DNA from: Spirosoma fluviale
Lineage (GTDB): Bacteria > Bacteroidota > Bacteroidia > Cytophagales > Cyclobacteriaceae
DNA: 64,000 bases
Direction: 5' to 3'
NCBI GenBank assembly: GCA_945901615.1
Contig: CAMDLI010000001.1
Location: 1 to 64,000, forward strand
Translations under genes and position numbers: made by a program
Shown: in pieces, positions 9,348 to 19,136 of the stretch
Layout of the letters: every line of letters begins with the position of its first letter
Numbering within the stretch: position 1 is the first letter of the stretch
The notes under the pieces: model-generated
Databases searched by the model: none
Seen by the model: the letters and a program-made list of their open reading frames with translations, nothing else
Told to the model about the DNA's origin: nothing

Positions 9348-12038
9348 TTATTTTTGAAGCAATTCATTAATTTCCAATGGCCAAACCTTGAGGGTTCTGT
9401 CGTTGCTTATAGAATAGGCTATTTTCTTTTTTTCATCAACGATGAAACCAGTAATCCAGCTTCGGTGTCCTTGAAACTTAATTCCTGAAGACATACTAGC
9501 AGATAATACAATATTCTTGTCAAAAACAAAGAAAATCAGGCCCTTATCAAAGCCTGTACTCAACATCAACTCTGTTCCATGTGCATAAGACATAGTAACC
9601 AATTGGCTAACTTTCGAATCGTGGATTTTAAAAGATTCTATTGTTTTTTGTTTGGTAGGATCAACACTCAAGATATTCCCGTTTTCTAATCCCAACATCC
9701 AACGCGAATGGGTTACTGACCAGGCCGCACTGTGAATAGTGCTTGGCGCTTTAATCACCAATTCAGGAACGCCAGTGGCAAAACTAGACTCATAAAACTC
9801 ATTTCCTTCTATCCAAAATATTGGTTTATTGAAGTCTTTCACCTGAAGCTTAGCCTGATCATCCTTTATGGCAATAAAACCTTTCCCATCTTGGTAATGG
9901 TAGAATACAGTACTCCCATCTATTTGTTTAGCAATCCAAATATTTTCTTGTCCATATGCCTTAAAAAATCCCTTGATCTGACTTATTGGTAATTTAGCAG
10001 CCAAGTCACCGATTGATGCCGTAGTTATATCAATCGAAAATAAAGAGCCATTAATGTTTGTACCTATTATTTCAGTGGCACTCAGAAACTCAAAAGATTT
10101 GATGTACCCTGTAGTGTACACCTTTATTTCTGTTAGTTTTGGTTGGGTCGCGTACAAGCGCAACTCTCCATTGATGGTATATACAGCAAGTTTGTCCTTG
10201 GCCTGAGACAAGGCAAGTAGTTTGGCAGGAAATTCCAAATCTACATCCATATCCGCTACTTTGGAAGAATTAACACCATTTAGTAAGGCTTTAAAAATGT
10301 CCGATTGTAATGGAAAACCACCATTATTAAGGTTTTTCAGGTAGGCACCTTTCACCAAATCTATGCCTTTTGCAAAATCTCGGTTGGTAAAATAGCCCAA
10401 GGCCTCCAATGCAGTGGCTCTAGCTTCTTGCTGGTTTCTCAGCCTTTCACTCTTCTCAAAATTGTTTTTGGCATCAATTGTGGCATCCTTAGCCAATTTT
10501 TCATTTATCAAAGCCACATCCTTAGCGTCCGATGCTTCTTTCTCTTTTATCTTAGCCAATTCCAAACTCTCAACGGCCTTGCCACGTTGTACTTCTGCAT
10601 CTTTCTGAGCACTTACAGCTAGCAATCGTTCAGCTTCTGCAAATTGCAGTGCAGATTGTTCGTTTTCTCTAGCCTGAACTGCCTCCAGTCGCTCTTTTTC
10701 TGCAACAGCTCGAGCTTGCTCTGCTTCATCTTTGGATTTAATCGCAAGCTCTTGTTGCTCTACAGCAGAGTTACGTTCCAAATAAGCCAATAAAGCTGTG
10801 AAGGAAGAAAGCAAAAAAGCTATACCAACAGCAATACTGATTCGAATGGAGTTTTTGAGCAAACTAGCTCGTTTTTTAAGTTGAGTTTTAATCAATTCCT
10901 CCTGGTGATTTTGAGAAAGAAGTAGGTAACTAGAAAAGAGCTCCTTATCGACCTTATATTTCTCTTCCCAAGCATAGGTCGTGAAAATTTCTTCCTGCAA
11001 AAGAAGTGCTTGGTCCAACCGATCCTTAGCAAGAAGAAGGCCTGTGCCATTAAAATATTCCAACGCTATTTCTTCAAATATTTTGAACTGCTTAAAGGCT
11101 TTTTGTTCATCTGAAACCCATTTCTTTAATTCCTGCCATTCTGTAACATACTCGGGAACACTCAAACGATAGGCTCCATCTCTTTCAGATAAAAGCTGAA
11201 AAGTAGGTGAAGTAGCCACCTGTAGCAGCTTATCCAATTTCTCTTTTGGCAATTTGCTGTAGGAAGAAAGTTCCTCATGACTTAATTCAACTAGATGAGC
11301 TACCGTACCATCTACCTGAATAAACGCACTAAAGAAGGTTTGTATCGATTCTAAAGAGATTTCAAATCCAAAAGAGTCTACGAACTGAGTTCCCTTAGCA
11401 TTTAGAAAAAGACCAAATGAATTAGATTCGGCACTCTTCTCAGTCTCTTCTGAGATTACCTTTTCGACGTCCTGCTTGAAGGTGCTCGCGAATAGCAGCA
11501 GTTTACTTAAGCTACTTTTCTGCAGATTCCATTTATTTACAAAAAAAGAAGTAATGGCAGGAGAAATTTTCTTCTCAAAAATACGCTCCAATCCTTCTTC
11601 CAAAGCAGGAATAGCGTGACTAGTAACTTGTTCAGCAAGAAATATACTGGAAGAGAAAATTGACTCTTTACAAGGGAAATTGAGTGAAGTATGAACTAGG
11701 TGTGCTGGTAGCAAATAGATTTCCTTTTGCGTATTATTTTCAACTTTTTGAAATACCCGCTTGCAGAGTTGTTCCATCACCTCGGCGGTTATTCTAGAAA
11801 TTTCAATGAAGTTAATTTCTGAGTCCCCCTCCGGAAGTACCTGTTCACGTTGAAGAGGAGTAGTACTGTTGATCAATACCGGACTACCCCACAACTTATT
11901 TGCTGCTAATTGCCTCAAAAAGAAATCATCAAAGTAATGATCATCTGTTTTAATTAAAACAAACAGTCTATTCGTTTCTAAACGAGAAGCCAATTGAATG
12001 AATGCTGGAAAGCTTTCGTTTTGTAATTTTGAACTCAT
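9348..12038 (-). CDS. Degenerate STAND-like protein with membrane helix, coiled coil and beta-propeller
   Basis: This protein mirrors the layout of its upstream neighbour (12129-15326). It has an N-terminal ~370-residue region with winged-helix-like parts, one membrane helix (about residues 385-410), a long Ala/Glu/Lys-rich coiled coil (~410-540) and a C-terminal WD40-like propeller ending in WITGFIVDEKKKIAYSISND. Where the neighbour has a Walker A loop, this one reads LFVLIKTDDHYFDDFF, so nucleotide binding appears lost. The start at 12038 was chosen over 12056 and 12071 for its A/T-rich upstream context; all are in frame. It probably works as a heteromer with the active twin, which is inference. 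Confidence 0.6.
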   Translation of the reverse strand: MSSKLQNESFPAFIQLASRLETNRLFVLIKTDDHYFDDFFLRQLAANKLWGSPVLINSTTPLQREQVLPEGDSEINFIEISRITAEVMEQLCKRVFQKVENNTQKEIYLLPAHLVHTSLNFPCKESIFSSSIFLAEQVTSHAIPALEEGLERIFEKKISPAITSFFVNKWNLQKSSLSKLLLFASTFKQDVEKVISEETEKSAESNSFGLFLNAKGTQFVDSFGFEISLESIQTFFSAFIQVDGTVAHLVELSHEELSSYSKLPKEKLDKLLQVATSPTFQLLSERDGAYRLSVPEYVTEWQELKKWVSDEQKAFKQFKIFEEIALEYFNGTGLLLAKDRLDQALLLQEEIFTTYAWEEKYKVDKELFSSYLLLSQNHQEELIKTQLKKRASLLKNSIRISIAVGIAFLLSSFTALLAYLERNSAVEQQELAIKSKDEAEQARAVAEKERLEAVQARENEQSALQFAEAERLLAVSAQKDAEVQRGKAVESLELAKIKEKEASDAKDVALINEKLAKDATIDAKNNFEKSERLRNQQEARATALEALGYFTNRDFAKGIDLVKGAYLKNLNNGGFPLQSDIFKALLNGVNSSKVADMDVDLEFPAKLLALSQAKDKLAVYTINGELRLYATQPKLTEIKVYTTGYIKSFEFLSATEIIGTNINGSLFSIDITTASIGDLAAKLPISQIKGFFKAYGQENIWIAKQIDGSTVFYHYQDGKGFIAIKDDQAKLQVKDFNKPIFWIEGNEFYESSFATGVPELVIKAPSTIHSAAWSVTHSRWMLGLENGNILSVDPTKQKTIESFKIHDSKVSQLVTMSYAHGTELMLSTGFDKGLIFFVFDKNIVLSASMSSGIKFQGHRSWITGFIVDEKKKIAYSISNDRTLKVWPLEINELLQK

Positions 12039-12128
12039 ATTTATTTTTTTAGCCATCCTTGGCAAAATCATGTCTTAAATTAGTAACCTAACATTTTAAG
12101 AGCAGCAAGTTAGGAAAGGAAAAACCTA

Positions 12129-15100
12129 CTATTTATTAATTGAAGAATAAATTTCATTGTAGAGAATTTCAGCATCAGTTTGCCAAGATTTAAGCTCTCC
12201 ACTTTCGTCAACGGTCAACAAAGTCTTCACTTTACCGGTTTGGATTAGTGCAAAGTCCCAAATCCACTTTTCAAAACCCTGTATTTTATAGAAATAATTT
12301 CCAACGTAATCATTTCGAATCTTCTTCAAGTTGAGATCAAAAATAGTAGCTGTTTGATCCAAACTTGCGGAAAATAGTTTATTCGAACTTGCATCATAGG
12401 CCAAGCTTGTAATTCTTGTCTTATGTGCCGGAATGATCAATTCTGATTTTATACTGATTACATTACCCAATTTCAAGTTTTTACAGATGATTACATCCCC
12501 ATTATCCATCCCTAAAAACAAGTTTTCGCCAGAACTTACTGCTGCAGTGATGGCTACTTTTTTAAGATCATTGGTGATTGGCTGCCATTGAAGAGTAGCC
12601 ATATCTAACAATACAAGTGTGTTATCCTTACTTACAACTAGTAATTTTTCCTCATTAAACTTAAATATACTTTTCGCTGAGAGGCTGGGAACTGCTGCAG
12701 GATTTGTTTGATCTTTCGGAGCTGCTGCAGTTTTAGGTAGCTCTTTAGGAATTCCTGGGATTTTAGGCAGTTCTTTTGGAATGGCTGTAGTTTTAGGTAG
12801 CTCTTTGGGACCTGCTACGGGTTTAGTAAATTCACTTTGAGGCACCTTAAGTACTTGTCCACCAGCGAGCACAAATACTCCTTTGGAGCTAGACACTACC
12901 TGTTCGACAATTTGGTTGGGACTCAAACCAATTTCTAGCAAATGGTTTACACCTGTAGCAGTGTTAAATAGATATAATTTACCGAATACAGTCCCCATGA
13001 CAATTTCTTTATCATTGACAAATTCCATAGCACGGATTCGGTCTCTGACCAACGAAAATTTAGTAAATAGTACAGGACCATTTCCCAATGCTTGTTTCGT
13101 GTAAAGTAGTGTTCCATCATCCCCACCAGTAGCAATTGCGCCTGATTGAGATACAATTATTTGCCTTAGTCCACTTCCCATAGACGTCAATTCTGCAGGA
13201 ATCCCTTTAATCAAACCCCGATCAACTAATTTTTTACGCATTTCCAAGAGGACTTGATACAAGTCATTGTTAGGAAGACGAGCCTGCTTAAATTCAAGAC
13301 TAATCTCTGAATGATTTGAATAAGCGGATTTGACATCTGCTAATAATTTGCTGAATTCGGCATCTTGGAATTCTTTTTTTTGAACTTCGTTTCGTAGAGA
13401 AGAAATTACATAGAGGGATTCCTGATACTTTCGAGCATTATTTGCCTGTGTGGTAGCCACCCTTTCCGCCTTGGTAGATGTTTCAAGGGCTTTAACTGTA
13501 TTGCTCAATTTATTTTTTTCATCATCCAAAGCTATGTTAGCCTTCTTGGTTGCAAGAAGTGCATCCTTAGATGCTTTTTCTGATAAAATTGCTCTACTGG
13601 TTGCTATTTTAGCAACCTTCTCATTATTTAAAGCTTTTTGTTTTTCTTCCTCTGCTAATATTGAGGCTTCTCGTGCAGCTTCGGTTGCAAGATCTGCCGT
13701 CTTTCTAGATTCTACAGCTTTCTTTTGTGCTTTCTCTGCAGCAATTTTTTCTTCTTTTGCTATTCCTTGTTGAATTTTTGAGTCAACTAATAATATCGAG
13801 ATTATTAATAAAACAATAACAGAGATGATACTGCCTATCAGAATAGATTTTCTTAAACGCTTCACTTTTTCTTTTTGCGCCAACTCTTTTTTCAAGATCT
13901 CCTCTTGAAACTTTGCCTTACTTGTAAGCAAATAGGAAATTGTACGCTCATGGTTTGAATCGAATTGATTGCACCAAAATTCATCAGGATTCTGCTCCTC
14001 ATACCAAGCAAGTGCCAAGTCCAAATCAGGTGTCTTCAAATAATCGGTTAGTCCCTTGTCAAACAAGGTTGATTTTTCGCTAAGTTTTTTATACAAGTCT
14101 TGCGAATCCCGCTCTTCCTTGATCCAATCCACCAAACGCGGCCAATTCGGGATAAATTGATCATTTTTAATATCAATCACCGCTAATCCGGAGGTTAAAG
14201 GCTGATTTTTAAGCTCAAGCCGTTCTTGAAGGGGCAACACAACCTCAAATACATAAGAACATGTAGTTTGAATCGATTGAATTAAGGGGCCAAGCTCATT
14301 GAGATGCGCTCCTGAAACCTTTAAAAAATGGTCAACTAGAATTGGTTTATTGAAACTAGATACATCCTGGGTAACCGTAATTTGCTTAAATAATTTTTCT
14401 ACTATAATTTTTTGATGTTCATCGCAAGAATCAAAAAAATCATCCAGCTTTCGTGCATAAAGTGTGTCACTAGGGACCTGAAGTAAGGCCTCTAGTCCAA
14501 TTTCATCTTTGGAAGAATCAGACGTGGATGCTAGTACCTCACGAAGATAAAGGCCTAATAAGGTCAGGTTTTTTTGATCTTTTCCAAATTGATTGTATAA
14601 GAAATCCATCCCATCTTTATGGATTTTCTTTTTGGAACTACTCAAAAGAGTTTTTACAACCTCCGAAAATTCAGATTTACGGAACTGAGGCAGGTTGAAT
14701 TGGGAGGAAGATACTTTTTCATAAAAATGACGGTATTCAAAAAGTCGGGACATGTATTGTGTCCGGAGCACCACCAAGAAGTAAACCGGAATGGATGAAT
14801 AACTAGCGCATTTGGTTATATTTTGAATAAAGCTCTTTACTGTATCATCCCAGTCACTTGCATTGGGAGCTACATCTCTATACTGGAAAAGGTCCTCAAA
14901 ATTATCAATAACTACAAGTGAGTTAAATTCACTTTTTTGATTTGGATTGGGAAGGCATGCATTCTTTAAGCCTTCATTAGACAACCGCATGGATTCGGTA
15001 AGAAATACCTCCTCCTCCAATTTTTGCTTTCCACTCGTTAATCCCAACTGCGCTATGCCTGCAGAAAGGTTTTCTAAAGGAGTAATGCCCGGACGAATCG

Positions 15101-15326
15101 TAACCGTCTTCCACTTTTTCCCTGCAATACCCAAAAAACCTTTTTCTAATTCTGGGAACAATCCCTTTTTGATTAGAGTCGTTTTTCCCGAACCATTTTC
15201 TCCAATAAACCCAACTAATTGAGAGGTCTGAAACAAGCTAAGTAAATCGAATACCTGTCTTTGCCTACCAGCTAAAAAACCTGAGTCCCCTACTAAATCA
15301 TCATTTTGAGAATTTAAAATCTCCAT
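12129..15326 (-). CDS. STAND-like P-loop NTPase with membrane helix, coiled coil and WD40 propeller
   Basis: A 1065-residue protein. Walker A is GENGSGKT (residues 42-49) and a Walker B-like SLVVIDNFEDLF sits near 137; the region up to ~450 looks like a novel-STAND-type NTPase with winged helices. A membrane helix follows (about 487-510), then an Ala/Lys/Glu coiled coil to ~650, then a WD40-type propeller. The propeller contains a proline-rich insert made of 30-bp repeats (12691-12810). STAND proteins are signal switches that oligomerise on sensing a ligand; the membrane position suggests envelope sensing. It starts a probable operon with the P-loop-less twin, the TonB receptor and the transporter. 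Its precise role is unknown. Confidence 0.7.
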   Translation of the reverse strand: MEILNSQNDDLVGDSGFLAGRQRQVFDLLSLFQTSQLVGFIGENGSGKTTLIKKGLFPELEKGFLGIAGKKWKTVTIRPGITPLENLSAGIAQLGLTSGKQKLEEEVFLTESMRLSNEGLKNACLPNPNQKSEFNSLVVIDNFEDLFQYRDVAPNASDWDDTVKSFIQNITKCASYSSIPVYFLVVLRTQYMSRLFEYRHFYEKVSSSQFNLPQFRKSEFSEVVKTLLSSSKKKIHKDGMDFLYNQFGKDQKNLTLLGLYLREVLASTSDSSKDEIGLEALLQVPSDTLYARKLDDFFDSCDEHQKIIVEKLFKQITVTQDVSSFNKPILVDHFLKVSGAHLNELGPLIQSIQTTCSYVFEVVLPLQERLELKNQPLTSGLAVIDIKNDQFIPNWPRLVDWIKEERDSQDLYKKLSEKSTLFDKGLTDYLKTPDLDLALAWYEEQNPDEFWCNQFDSNHERTISYLLTSKAKFQEEILKKELAQKEKVKRLRKSILIGSIISVIVLLIISILLVDSKIQQGIAKEEKIAAEKAQKKAVESRKTADLATEAAREASILAEEEKQKALNNEKVAKIATSRAILSEKASKDALLATKKANIALDDEKNKLSNTVKALETSTKAERVATTQANNARKYQESLYVISSLRNEVQKKEFQDAEFSKLLADVKSAYSNHSEISLEFKQARLPNNDLYQVLLEMRKKLVDRGLIKGIPAELTSMGSGLRQIIVSQSGAIATGGDDGTLLYTKQALGNGPVLFTKFSLVRDRIRAMEFVNDKEIVMGTVFGKLYLFNTATGVNHLLEIGLSPNQIVEQVVSSSKGVFVLAGGQVLKVPQSEFTKPVAGPKELPKTTAIPKELPKIPGIPKELPKTAAAPKDQTNPAAVPSLSAKSIFKFNEEKLLVVSKDNTLVLLDMATLQWQPITNDLKKVAITAAVSSGENLFLGMDNGDVIICKNLKLGNVISIKSELIIPAHKTRITSLAYDASSNKLFSASLDQTATIFDLNLKKIRNDYVGNYFYKIQGFEKWIWDFALIQTGKVKTLLTVDESGELKSWQTDAEILYNEIYSSINK
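12691..12810 (-). repeat. Four 30-bp tandem units encoding a Pro-Lys-Glu-Leu repeat
   Basis: Units at 12781-12810, 12751-12780 and 12721-12750 are close copies encoding PKELPK plus four variable residues, and 12691-12720 is a worn fourth copy. They form a flexible insert inside the propeller of the STAND-like protein and preserve the reading frame. Confidence 0.8.
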
Positions 15327-15896
15327 AAACTAAATCTTAGATTTGATTACTAAACTTTTTTTTCTAAATGAAAAGCACAATTAAATAAATAAATTATACA
15401 ATATATTCTACTCAATACTAATCCATTAAACAAAAAATATAGAAAACAAATCTTTTAATTAAAAGTCCGATAAAAAAATATTGGACTACAGAATAAAACT
15501 AGCGAATACCCTTGGTAAATTCTAATATTGAAACAGAAAATTGGAAATATAATATGATTATCCGCAATCCAGACAGTAGTTACATAGGAGCACTACCTCC
15601 TCCGGATAATAGCTAACAGACCACAGTCCACAGCTCTCTAAGATAAACTTCAAACCTTATATTCCTTAGATACTGGTGAAAAAGCGGAGTATCATTAGTA
15701 CAGTCTCCAATGAAGTAGGAATCCTAACGAATGGCTTCCTATTTCTTTGCGACCTACCTGCGGCAGGTAGACCTGACTACCGAAGGGGGTCCTACTTGCA
15801 GGAGGCAGGCCTCCCTCCCTACGGGAGGCTTCGCGTTTAGCAAGATTATTTTTACGGAAATGAGGTAAGGAAGAAAAAAGGAAAGTAACTAATTGA
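15327..15896. other. 570-bp intergenic region with nested inverted repeats
   Basis: No credible gene is seen. The region is AT-rich next to the STAND gene but holds a GC-rich island. Visible inverted repeats are ATTATCCG/CGGATAAT (15557-15564 with 15603-15610), the near-palindrome CTACCTGC-G-GCAGGTAG (15754-15770), GGAGGC-AG-GCCTCC (15801-15814) and GCCTCCC/GGGAGGC (15809-15829). No U-tract follows, so these are not simple terminators. It may be a REP-like element or a structured RNA; this is undecided. Confidence 0.45.
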
Positions 15897-16127
15897 TTAT
15901 TCGAATTTTTTTATTACAAAAAAAACTCCTAGTCGAAGCGCGTACAATGCGAATAGAATCACCATCCACACAAAAAAGAAGAGCTGAATGAGGTATACCT
16001 CTTCCAAAGGACTCCAAATGGGGGCTGAAGCCTTAGGATCCATAACAATGAGGACAGGAAAACAAATCCAAATTGCGATGTAGGAAAACAGAAAGAAAAA
16101 GAGAACCTCTTTTGTGATTTTGTTCAT
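15897..16127 (-). CDS. Small membrane protein with two helices
   Basis: A 76-residue protein with two hydrophobic segments (about residues 8-28 and 47-70) and a lysine-containing C-terminus. It lies 7 bp downstream of the GH18-like lipoprotein and so probably shares its transcript, being the last gene of the envelope module. No family is recognised. A small accessory subunit of a membrane complex is plausible; a holin-like role is only a guess. Confidence 0.55.
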   Translation of the reverse strand: MNKITKEVLFFFLFSYIAIWICFPVLIVMDPKASAPIWSPLEEVYLIQLFFFVWMVILFALYALRLGVFFVIKKFE

Positions 16128-16134
16128 CTTTAGA

Positions 16135-17868
16135 TTATGGCTTATTAATTTTTAACATTCCCCCATATCGCTCCACCAAATAGTAAAAAACTGCCCCTAC
16201 AATAAATGACAGAAAGAATCCCCAATTTTGAGTATCTAACCATCCAAAAAAGCTGAAAATTCCAAGAAATAGAAGGCAAAAAAAGGATAAAGTAATTACT
16301 CTGTAGAGTTGTCTTGCCAAAATAGTTTCTCTAAATCGCCAATCTGAAAAGGCAATGACCAATCCAATAACGATCGCAAGGGTCATCAATGAGAAGGTAA
16401 CTACGAATATTGTTTTGTAAGTTTGAAAAAAAGAGGAGATCCGCAGTGGATAACCATCCAATTCTTTGATTGGATCTTTGATAAGGACCTTATTTCCAGT
16501 AAATTTTTTTGCTACTACCTCCCATACCTCATTTTTTCCCAAGTCGTATCCCAGCGCCCACAAGCCTACCCCTTTAAACTTATTAATCAAGGCATAATCC
16601 ATTTTCTTTGATAACGTTAACGAATCATCGTACCAGCCCTCAATGGAGGTATTGTCTTGAAACTCCAAGAAAAAATACTGGGTCATTGTAGTCTCATCCA
16701 ATGTTGGCTCAATCTTGTAAATGCTGTCTTTGGACTGGAAGACTCGATTCACTTCAGAAAGCGTTACTTTTCTTTCAAAATTAGTGGTGTAAAATCCTTC
16801 CTCTGGATCAAAAGTCCCTGACCATTGAGATCCATAGAGAGGCAACGCTAAAATCGATTTTTCTGGATTCAATCCCCTAGCTAGATAAGTGAGCATGGTA
16901 TTTTCCAAACTTGGACCACCAGGAGTTTCGTTTCTTAGAGGAGCCACTGCAGCCACAGTGCCATCTTGCTCATGGTAATCCAATCCCTTGACAATGAATA
17001 AATCGACAGACTCATCCAACTTCTTTAAGTCAAATGGGAATTTATCAGGAGCTGCTGGGATCACTAAGGATAAAGTCAACTTTTTGGTAAGAAAACGATA
17101 ACTTAAATTGTCTTTAAGACTTGCAACAAACTCCAAGAATTTGGGTTCTAGATCTATGGGTATATCTATAAACTCGACCTCTATTCCATCAGCATCTCTT
17201 TCTTTCAGCAAAACTGTAATTGAGTCAAGCGTGGTAGTCCATGCTTTCTCATTTTTGAGAAATTCGAGGTGATTTTCTTCTCCCTCCAATGCCAAACTGA
17301 GCAGGACTTTCGTCTTGTGAATCTTTGCAGAATCCAATAAATCCGTTTCTCTCCACTGTTTTATTTGAGCGGGATTCAAATAGCTTCCTGTTTTTGGGTC
17401 GATGTTGTAGGATAAAAAAGAAATACTAGAAATCAGATTGAAATCATAACTTTTCCAAACATCCCCCATCCAATAAGGATACCAGGTGTAAACCTCCGTA
17501 TCCTCTCTCAAAAACCGCTTGTCAATACGCTGATTTATATACAATTCAGTAGTGGAATCATAGGTTAAGGAGTGCAGGTATTGATTGGTCTTATTTCCGT
17601 TCAGTGCATCGTAAAGGAAGTCGTATTTATTAAAAAAAACCTTTTGGTTTATGGGTGCATAAGAATTCGCCAAACTATCATTATTCTGCGCTGAAGAATC
17701 ATTGATACCCAAAAAACCCATCAATTTCTTTGAGCTATTTTGAATGGTTTTGAGCTCTGAAGATACCCGTCTAGTGCTTGACTGTAGAGTAGCCACTTCT
17801 TTACAAGCCACAACAGTTAAGGCAATAAAAACAAAAAGGAAGAGGTTCTTTAAATCAACATTTTTCAT
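16135..17868 (-). CDS. GH18-like lipoprotein with degenerate active site and C-terminal membrane helices
   Basis: A 577-residue protein. An N-terminal hydrophobic segment ends in LTVVAC, a lipobox with Cys22. Residues ~110-430 resemble the glycoside hydrolase 18 (chitinase-type) barrel: YTWYPYWMGDVWKSYDFNLIS at the start, a mid-strand LSLALEGEE, and ALPLYGSQWSG late. The catalytic motif DxxDxDxE is replaced by DGIEVEFI (about residues 225-232), so the acid residue is missing and hydrolysis is unlikely. Three hydrophobic helices follow at ~495-570. Its start overlaps the preceding stop by 4 bp (ATGA). It may bind peptidoglycan or glycan as a structural part of an envelope complex, which is inference. 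Confidence 0.65.
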   Translation of the reverse strand: MKNVDLKNLFLFVFIALTVVACKEVATLQSSTRRVSSELKTIQNSSKKLMGFLGINDSSAQNNDSLANSYAPINQKVFFNKYDFLYDALNGNKTNQYLHSLTYDSTTELYINQRIDKRFLREDTEVYTWYPYWMGDVWKSYDFNLISSISFLSYNIDPKTGSYLNPAQIKQWRETDLLDSAKIHKTKVLLSLALEGEENHLEFLKNEKAWTTTLDSITVLLKERDADGIEVEFIDIPIDLEPKFLEFVASLKDNLSYRFLTKKLTLSLVIPAAPDKFPFDLKKLDESVDLFIVKGLDYHEQDGTVAAVAPLRNETPGGPSLENTMLTYLARGLNPEKSILALPLYGSQWSGTFDPEEGFYTTNFERKVTLSEVNRVFQSKDSIYKIEPTLDETTMTQYFFLEFQDNTSIEGWYDDSLTLSKKMDYALINKFKGVGLWALGYDLGKNEVWEVVAKKFTGNKVLIKDPIKELDGYPLRISSFFQTYKTIFVVTFSLMTLAIVIGLVIAFSDWRFRETILARQLYRVITLSFFCLLFLGIFSFFGWLDTQNWGFFLSFIVGAVFYYLVERYGGMLKINKP

Positions 17869-19136
17869 AGCAAAGACAACAGTATAGTTTCTTCAAATTC
17901 CTCAACATCAAGCTCCTGCTTGATTTTAAATCTTTTGACAGATAGGGTGACAATTTTTAATCCAAAATCCAGATCGTATAATTCGGAAGAATTCAAAAAT
18001 CTTACCAAGATAGCGGTATTTGCCATATTTTCCTTAGCCTTAAAAAATGCGTAATTACCTTTACTATTGGGGCTTATTCCCCAACTAGTGAGGTAAGAAT
18101 CCAAATTATTAGACCACAAAACGTTCGAATTGTCGTCGGTGACGGTGTATGTTAGGAAAGGAATCGAATATTCAGGTAGATACGTAAAGGATCTTCCAAC
18201 TAATTCCTTTGAGGAAAAGTCTTCTAATGGATCTTCTCGGTAGGTTTCTCTCCTGAAAACTTGAAGATTTTCTTTTTCCGAGAACGGATAAAAAAAGACT
18301 GAAAACCCTAAAACTTCTTGATCGGAACTAAAATCAATTTTTTGCTGAAAAAAAGAGCTCCCTTTTAGGTTGGCCCTTTGAGCCAATACAACCTGTTGAT
18401 CTATAATGGTTTGAAATATCGTGTCTTGGACTACGGTTTCTTCCATCTTCTTAACTAAAACCTTATTCCTTATTTCTTTCAAATTGATGCGCTCTTTTCT
18501 GGGAGTCACAAATACTTGCAGATTCCCCTCTTCAGGTAAAGGACCCACATTTCGTATCACAATTTCCAACTTCCCTGATGTAAGCGCCTCAAATTCTAAT
18601 TCAACAAACTTTCCTCTTTTCTTCGCTAAGGATCGGGCTACACTTACCTCATTGAGTAATACATCTACCATGGCTGCTGGTCCAATACTTTGAATGAGCC
18701 CCTTAATCACTGAATAATTAAGTCTAAAAAAATCACCCTCCATCGCCTCCAGCTCCAATCGGAATTCTTTACTTTTTGAATCTATTGAAACCGTCTGAGA
18801 AGCCACCTCCTTTGCAACTGGAGCTTCAAGTGTATATCCTAAAAAATCTATCAGGTCCTTTTTAGGGATTAGGATTTTTTTATCCTTATTAAGGACCTGA
18901 TACAAGCTGTCTATTCTTTGCTTGTTTTCTTGTTCTATATTTTCTGTAATTCCAAATTCATTCGCAATAAAGTAGCTAAAATCAATTTCAGATTGAAAAG
19001 TTTGAGAAAGTACGGTATCCTGAATACTAAGAGATGATGTAGCTCCCTGAGGTAGAATTTCCCCCGCCATCAACACATTGCAATTAAAACAAAAGGTTGA
19101 AAAAATGACTAAGAGAGCAAATTTGGAAGATATCAT
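17865..19136 (-). CDS. Secreted protein of unknown function
   Basis: A 423-residue protein with a probable N-terminal signal peptide (about residues 1-24, MISSKFALLVIFSTFC then MAGE). The rest is a mix of beta-rich and helical stretches with no recognised family. The segment around residues 120-210 resembles a beta-sandwich, and the C-terminal ~150 residues are beta-rich. Its start shares one base with the stop of the DUF4407 gene (TAATG) and its end overlaps the GH18-like gene by 4 bp, so these genes are translated in lockstep. It is likely periplasmic and part of the same complex. Confidence 0.6.
   Translation of the reverse strand: MISSKFALLVIFSTFCFNCNVLMAGEILPQGATSSLSIQDTVLSQTFQSEIDFSYFIANEFGITENIEQENKQRIDSLYQVLNKDKKILIPKKDLIDFLGYTLEAPVAKEVASQTVSIDSKSKEFRLELEAMEGDFFRLNYSVIKGLIQSIGPAAMVDVLLNEVSVARSLAKKRGKFVELEFEALTSGKLEIVIRNVGPLPEEGNLQVFVTPRKERINLKEIRNKVLVKKMEETVVQDTIFQTIIDQQVVLAQRANLKGSSFFQQKIDFSSDQEVLGFSVFFYPFSEKENLQVFRRETYREDPLEDFSSKELVGRSFTYLPEYSIPFLTYTVTDDNSNVLWSNNLDSYLTSWGISPNSKGNYAFFKAKENMANTAILVRFLNSSELYDLDFGLKIVTLSVKRFKIKQELDVEEFEETILLSLL

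Noticed and set aside
13450..13773. A 107-residue plus-strand frame rich in Ala, Ser, Phe
   Set aside because: It is antisense to the Ala/Lys/Glu coiled coil of the STAND-like protein; its composition is a by-product.
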